A DNA stretch of 64,000 nucleotides from Asterias rubens (Eukaryota; Echinodermata; Asteroidea; Forcipulatida; Asteriidae), in the NCBI RefSeq assembly GCF_902459465.1, contig NC_047062.1:18731994-18795993 (forward strand). Direction: 5' to 3'. Under the pieces are notes generated by a model that was not told where the DNA came from, ran no database searches, and was given only the letters and a program-made list of their open reading frames with translations. Made by a program: the position numbers and the translations under genes. Shown in pieces: positions 58,471 through 64,000 of the stretch (positions are counted from its first letter, which is position 1; each line of letters begins with the position of its first letter).

Positions 58471-61400
58471 TTTAAGAATGGTTACATGCTGGCAGATATT
58501 GCAAATTTGACATCAATAATCTAAACCACAACAAAATCAGAGGAGTGTTCATCAAGTATATCAAATTTAGTAAGTAACTTTAAGCCAAAAAGTAATAACT
58601 TATTCTGAGTTTTAATTCTAATTTTAATCGACCCCCTGCATTGGCCACCATCACTGAGGTCAAACAATGAAAACTTGCAATTTGTTGTGTGCGCCCGCAC
58701 TGTCTTAGCTTATGATAGGTCTTTGTTGACCTCAGTGAGGGCGCTGTTTAGGCTAGTGATGTCATATTCAAGGGGTCTATGGATACAGTTTGACAGGATA
58801 ACTACACTACCTATATCTTGTAAAAGCCAAATGTCATTTAGTCACCGTGGTAATAGTTTCCTTTGCTTTTTGTTGCCTGTTTTTAAAAAAACTGTCTTTA
58901 GAAATGCTGCATTTTCTTGTTGTCTTTGAAAACCTCAATAATCCAATACTGTTCATGAATTCAATTTATCGTAATGTATGATTGTGTGTGTTGATTTGTG
59001 TTTGACTCATTTTGCATTTTAAGAAAAAGAACCAAACAAAAGCATACTCTCATTTCAATAATAATTTCTTTCCTTTTCCATGTTATGCAAACATGAAATA
59101 AAATTGTTTTTTTTATTAAGCCTTAAAATGTTTACTGGGTGAGTGAACAAGTCGGTGATCATCGAATGAATAATTGTTTGTCTAAAGGAATACATGTGGT
59201 TTAAAAGGAGAAGGTGTTCTATTTGTTAGCCCTGGTTTTGGAGAATCCTTAAAAATTGATCCGATGGTGGGAGTTGAAATTATAGCTGGGTCTACACCCA
59301 GGGGTGAAAAATGTGGTAAAAATGGTAGCTTATGTGAGCATCTATTGTTTGTGAATAGTGTAACATTGAAGGTTATGGATTTTGTTTGATATTATCTGTA
59401 GTATATTTAATGCAATTCACTGTTTATTTATTAAATGGCAGTATTTTGCCAACTTTATCAAAATGGCCTTGTTTGTTGTGATTATGTTCTTTCTCTGTGA
59501 TTGGGGTTAACATTTGGCTGGTCATTGTTTGTTGTTAGTTGGTGGGGTTCCTTGGTTTCGTTTTAAGGACTCAAAAACAGGATTGTTTATTTTTTAGTCC
59601 AAAAGCTTACTGATTAACAATTTCATAGAACCAATTCTGAGAAAAATATTCCCTCAGAAATGAAGCCATATTCGAGACCATCTGAAAACCTTTAAAAACC
59701 CAGCAGGTGATTAATTTGGTTGTTAACAATTTGTTTACATGCAGACAAAATTAACATGCATGGTTTTCACTATCTTTTCCTGACTCATTCAATGTATTAG
59801 GCTCAAGTTTTCACAGGTTTTTCATTTCATGTACATGTATAATGGTTGATCACACACAAAAAACACAAAAAGGGAATACTTGGTCTATTTTGTCAGCTCT
59901 TGCGATTCTGTTTAGCACCTTTAAGGGAAGTTTAAAGTGACCTTAAAACTACTGAAAGAATCTTTCGGAGCTTTCATATCATAAAATGGATGCATAGGGT
60001 TTGCATAATACGTTGGAAAGTGGCAACCATGTCGTGCCATTGTTATTGCTTAAAAGAGCACTTCTTATTGAGTGTAAACAAATGAATTTTAGGCTCCCAA
60101 GACATGTCTTGGCACATTAGCTTTTGTTTTGTTGAATATAACTTGGGCACAATTTTTACTCAATGGCCTTGGTTGTTATACTTCCTGAAACGTTCGAAAC
60201 AAACTTTGCTGTATGGAACTTGTAAAGATTTTTTTCCCAGCACCATTATAAACCCTAAACATATAATTCCATTTTCATGTAATTTTAATTGCTGATAATG
60301 TGACATCAACAACGAAAGCTGATATAATTGATAGTTTATTTACAACACAGAATTATAATATTTTAGCACCGCCCAAACCACTCTGACGTCACCAATCCGT
60401 GATGCAAGCAACAGACCCATCTTTACATAACAAAAGGCCCGCCTCACGCACTGTGTTTGGTCACTCCGTGAAAATGCATCTATTGTTGAAAATGAGTCAC
60501 AGGGTTTAGGTATAGCTCTTTTCCCCAATGTGGATAACATATTTTGTGATGCGATCATATCAGCAGTATTAATAACAGTGATTACCAAGGAAGGTCCATC
60601 AATACGTGACGTATACAATATTGCCACTTGTGTTTCCAGTGAGCTTCTGTGTTTATTTTATGACTGACAGTGCACGGGTCCAAAGTACAAGTTCATAGAC
60701 TGGAGTCAACATCCTCTCCACTCCGCCTGGAATTCCGTCATAATGTCCCGATGACCGACCATGCTCGTTTTGGACTGGCTGGACTCGCTGTAAATTCACT
60801 TTGGTGTATGTATGTGTGTGTGTGTACTTTCTCCTGATCTACCGTGGACACTAATTGCCAGTTTACTCTAGGAAAACACCTGGCTGTGTATGGTTTCCTT
60901 GCAGACAATTCTCATCTGCAAACTGAGGGAGACTGTTCGTATCTCAGGAGAGCATTGCCGACAGAGAGGTGATTGAAGGTACCGTTACATGCACTGGATT
61001 CACGGCGTAGGTGAGTAGTGAGTATTACATGTCATCACACCATGTTCAGACAAGATTGGCCTAGACTACGACCAAAGAGAAAGGCCAAGCCAGTGAGCTT
61101 CATTAATTAATCATCATTAAAATCTATAGACAGTGGCCAACTCATCTTCCTGACTGATCTTTTTTATCCCCATGTGAACAGACGAAGTCATTAAGCAATT
61201 TGCCAACGGGGGAAGTCTGTTCATCGTCTCGCGACCCGTGGTCGTGTCGGGGGAATTTTCATCTCGGAGTCGGCGAAGCCATAAGCCCCATGGCTCGCTC
61301 GATGCACGCCCACATCTCTCGAAACTACATCTTAATTATCATGTGTTGTCGACAGAATTTAGTCATTAACATATATATTTTTACAGGCTGTAAATTTTTA

Positions 61401-62613
61401 TAGACGACAACGTTGTCATATCCGATCCCTATGCGTAAGCTTTTCGTTGCCATAACGAAAACAATGTCATCTTTATTTCCGGAAATGTTGGTAAAAACAG
61501 TTTTACCTGCGGGAAATGGATTATAAATCATTCATTCAAGTCAAGTCCAAGAATATTCTTTAAGTTTTGTTCATGGTCGAAAAAGTATGAATAAAATAGA
61601 CGAGCAATTAATTTTGGAAGGTTACTTTTTATAGCAACTTCGTGTTTTTTTATGCCCACTCGTTTCCCTAGAAATACCACCGTTTGAAGTAGTGTCCAGC
61701 ATGCAGGGACACGAGTTCGAGAAACTTTGCCTCAAAAAATCAAACTTTCGTTCCGGCTAAATCGGACCATGGAGGTAGAAATGATCAAATGATCGGACCT
61801 ACCATTGACTTGCACACAAAGAAAGTCAGTAAAAATGTCCTTCTTTCGCAAATACTGATGATATTTTGTGGTTATTGTTTTCACCGTTATATATGCCACC
61901 ATGGTATGTTCATTAACAAATTGAAAACGTCGTCTCTTTAATACGAAAGCTTAATTTCCCGCGCTGTAATTTAATTCTTTAGGAAATGGAGATATTTTGA
62001 CGAAGAACAAATTACAGCTGAGACTGAGATCATGATCATGAAATAGCTTTAGTATAGGGATACATGTATCAAGTCGACACTCCCGGTGATGTTGCGTGTT
62101 CGTGCTTTGAATAAAACTCGCAAAGTTTTTGCAGCGACATGTTAATGAACGTGACATTTCCAAGGCAAAATAAATGATACACTTATCGCATATCTAATGA
62201 GGAGGTTCAAAGGCAAAGCATACCTTTGGTTTTTGGAAATCTTCGACTGTAAAATTAATTTCCAAAAGGTGGTGATGTTTTTGTGATATAATTGCCGAAA
62301 ATCTGTAGTGGTGTGTGATGTCCACGCATGCAGGAAGAGTAGTCCATATTTAGAAAACACAATTTGCAGGAACGTCTCTTTGAAATGCTTTTGAATCCCC
62401 TTCTCTAAAAAACACAATTCAGTTGAAGGGAATTGTTTCTCAACTGGAATCACCATTATGTATTTGGAAACAGTTTTCACGTGAAGTTAGATGATCTAAC
62501 TTTACCTGCAAGTTAAACTTCAAACCAAGTAAATGAATTACTTCTCCATTATTGAACAACATACAAACAATTTGTATTTTCATTAGGTTGAGGTTTTTTT
62601 CATGGCAGAACAT

Positions 62614-62734
62614 AGCCCACCTCGTTGAGCTGTTAATGGCTCCGCTTTTAACATCGGTCTCATCACTGTGTATTGGTGACAGTGATGAGACCGATGTTAA
62701 AAGCGGAGCCATTAACAGCTCAACAGGGTGGGCT
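62614..62734. repeat. 55-bp near-perfect hairpin, 11-nt loop
   Basis: Arms 62614-62668 and 62680-62734 are inverse complements with two adjacent mismatches (CTCG versus CAGG context). The loop is 62669-62679. The arms include GAGCTGTTAATGGCTCCGC and CGGTCTCATCACTG. Weaker pairing may continue outside. Confidence 0.88.
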
Positions 62735-64000
62735 AGGCAAAACACTGCACAAAGTCTAAAAAACAATAATTGTTTTCTTTTATGGAATTTCCAATTCAGT
62801 GACGAAGTCAGTTTCGGTATCAACAACATTTGAATCACAACATATCTCTGCAACAATTGAAGCCACTTTCAACTTCGTTTTACGATGTAACAGACAATCA
62901 CACTAATAGATAGGCCTTCGAGAGTCTGATAACGTTGGGTCGTTTGAAGGAGCAATGGTCATAATCAATTGTCGTAAAACTCCAAGCGGAACAACTAAAC
63001 AAATATCGCCTTCTGGTTCGGTTTATAAAAAGGCTTTATTTTTTATTATCAGGTCAAGTGAAATCAAATGGATTGGACTTCCTTCTTGTCTGATAATAAA
63101 ATACCCAGGGACTTTATGGAGTCATTAAGCCGCATAGCATGCCTTCAATTTCATTGTGATGTACTCAATAGGAGATTGGATTTGGAGTCATCCTATTTCC
63201 AATTCAATTCAATTCAATAAGACATTGTTTTCATATTGACGTCCCAAATGACAGTAAATACAACTTGTATAAGGACAATATTTTAAACAGTAGTTTGCCA
63301 CAGAATCAATATAACATGTTTACAGTAAATTAGCTTATTATAAATTTGACTTGAAGGGCACACGTGACTCTGTAAACAAAAATACTTCGAAGGAAAGTAC
63401 ATTGAATATTGGTTTAGAAAAGTCAAGACTTGTTTCAATTGTTGCAATCAGTTATTTGGTAGTTTTTTTTAATATGTGTACTGGATATCTTTAAAACGCT
63501 TTATTTTCACCACATTGACAGGTTTTCAGATGGCAACTTGTGTCATGATTTCAGACTTAACTAAATCAGTTATTTTCTTTCTCGCTGACTACCAATGCTG
63601 CATGCATATGACATTTTTTAGGTGAATACCTCGGCTGGGAAAGACATCCCATAAACCCAGACTGGATTAGGGATACACGGGATAACCATTATTATGCTTA
63701 ACTCATTATTGCAAATATATGCTCCTGGTCGCAATTTGGAGCTTTTTATGAAAAACCAGACGCACTATAAGTTGACCTCGTCGAGGTTTCAAAAAGCTGT
63801 CATTGCCATAATTATAATCTGATAAGAGAGAGCTTCAGACGGGGAGAAGGCCAACTCTGGACAAAGTCAGTTCATACATAGCCAGCGGGTTAATGGCGTC
63901 AGTTATTGTGTTGGATTAGGAAATAAAATTAAGTGATTTATTCATTTGCCGAACAAGGAGAGTAGAGGGCAAATGCCGAATCAACCCGCTCGCTAACTTT

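Larger units (their letters stand above)
50934..64000. other. Gene-poor right end: TADA2B 3' region and intergenic DNA
   Basis: No coding gene is recognised. The TADA2B 3'UTR starts here, but its end is unresolved: plus-strand AATAAA motifs occur at 56105-56110 and 59097-59102, and none was seen in the first kilobases. Several foldback elements, hairpins and dispersed repeats are listed separately. A CRE at 60384-60391 and acceptor/donor-like signals at 60905-61010 may mark the 5' end of a gene lying to the right. Confidence 0.6.

Noticed and set aside
58060-58524. Opposite-strand frames sharing the peptide LSNHMHF
   Set aside because: Explained by the two arms of the foldback element at 58139-58470.
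60340-60627. 95-codon minus-strand open frame
   Set aside because: No recognisable similarity and no neighbouring exon; left as a chance frame.
62440-62856. 138-codon minus frame and overlapping 93-codon plus frame sharing the peptide ELLMAPLLTSVSS
   Set aside because: The shared peptide is a by-product of the 55-bp inverted repeat read on both strands, not a gene.

Overview
The window is nuclear DNA from an animal. It is AT-rich, its genes are split by spliceosomal GT-AG introns, and the spaces between exons are full of short foldback (MITE-like) repeats. The proteins read like deuterostome orthologues of human genes. The repeat families, especially elements ending in TTTAAAGGCAGTGGACAC and others built on CCAATTTCATAGAGC, look like those of echinoderms, most likely a sea star. 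The species is an inference from memory of repeats and protein similarity, not a search result.

Six protein-coding genes can be read, and five are complete at the coding level. From left to right: (1) the first coding exon of a sphingosine-1-phosphate phosphatase (minus, 276-881), whose remainder lies off the left edge; (2) a complete paralogue of it (minus, 6823-9319, 3 coding exons, 416 aa), so the two form a tandem pair; (3) GTF2A1, the TFIIA alpha/beta precursor (minus, 14908-21550, 9 coding exons, 337 aa), with a conserved Taspase-1-type QVDG site; (4) COA4, a twin CX9C cytochrome c oxidase assembly factor (plus, 23142-24044, 2 exons, 86 aa); (5) MED17, the Mediator head subunit (minus, 26378-39185, 13 exons, 633 aa); (6) TADA2B, the SAGA-type ADA2 adaptor (plus, 39548-50933, 16 exons, 440 aa). 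I assigned every splice junction by GT-AG signals, continuous reading frame and similarity to the human proteins as I know them.

Three of the six encode RNA polymerase II transcription machinery (TFIIA, Mediator, SAGA) within about 36 kb. MED17 and TADA2B are head to head, with 362 bp between start codons and a perfect TGACGTCA element in between. COA4 and MED17 are convergent.

The rest is non-coding: introns, UTRs and intergenic DNA with at least four dispersed foldback families, tRNA-derived SINE-like pieces, microsatellites, one roughly 1 kb DNA transposon with a clear 6-bp target duplication (10836-11874), and several individual hairpins. From 50934 to the right edge no coding gene is recognisable. 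A CRE and a possible untranslated exon near 60.4-61.0 kb hint at a gene that continues off the right side. I see no CRISPR array, rRNA gene, intact tRNA gene or bacterial-type system, and I did not find a convincing new biological system. The most unusual items are the 118-bp tandem array that triplicates a MED17 splice donor, the 6-bp-TSD transposon, and the near-perfect 55-bp hairpin at 62.6 kb.
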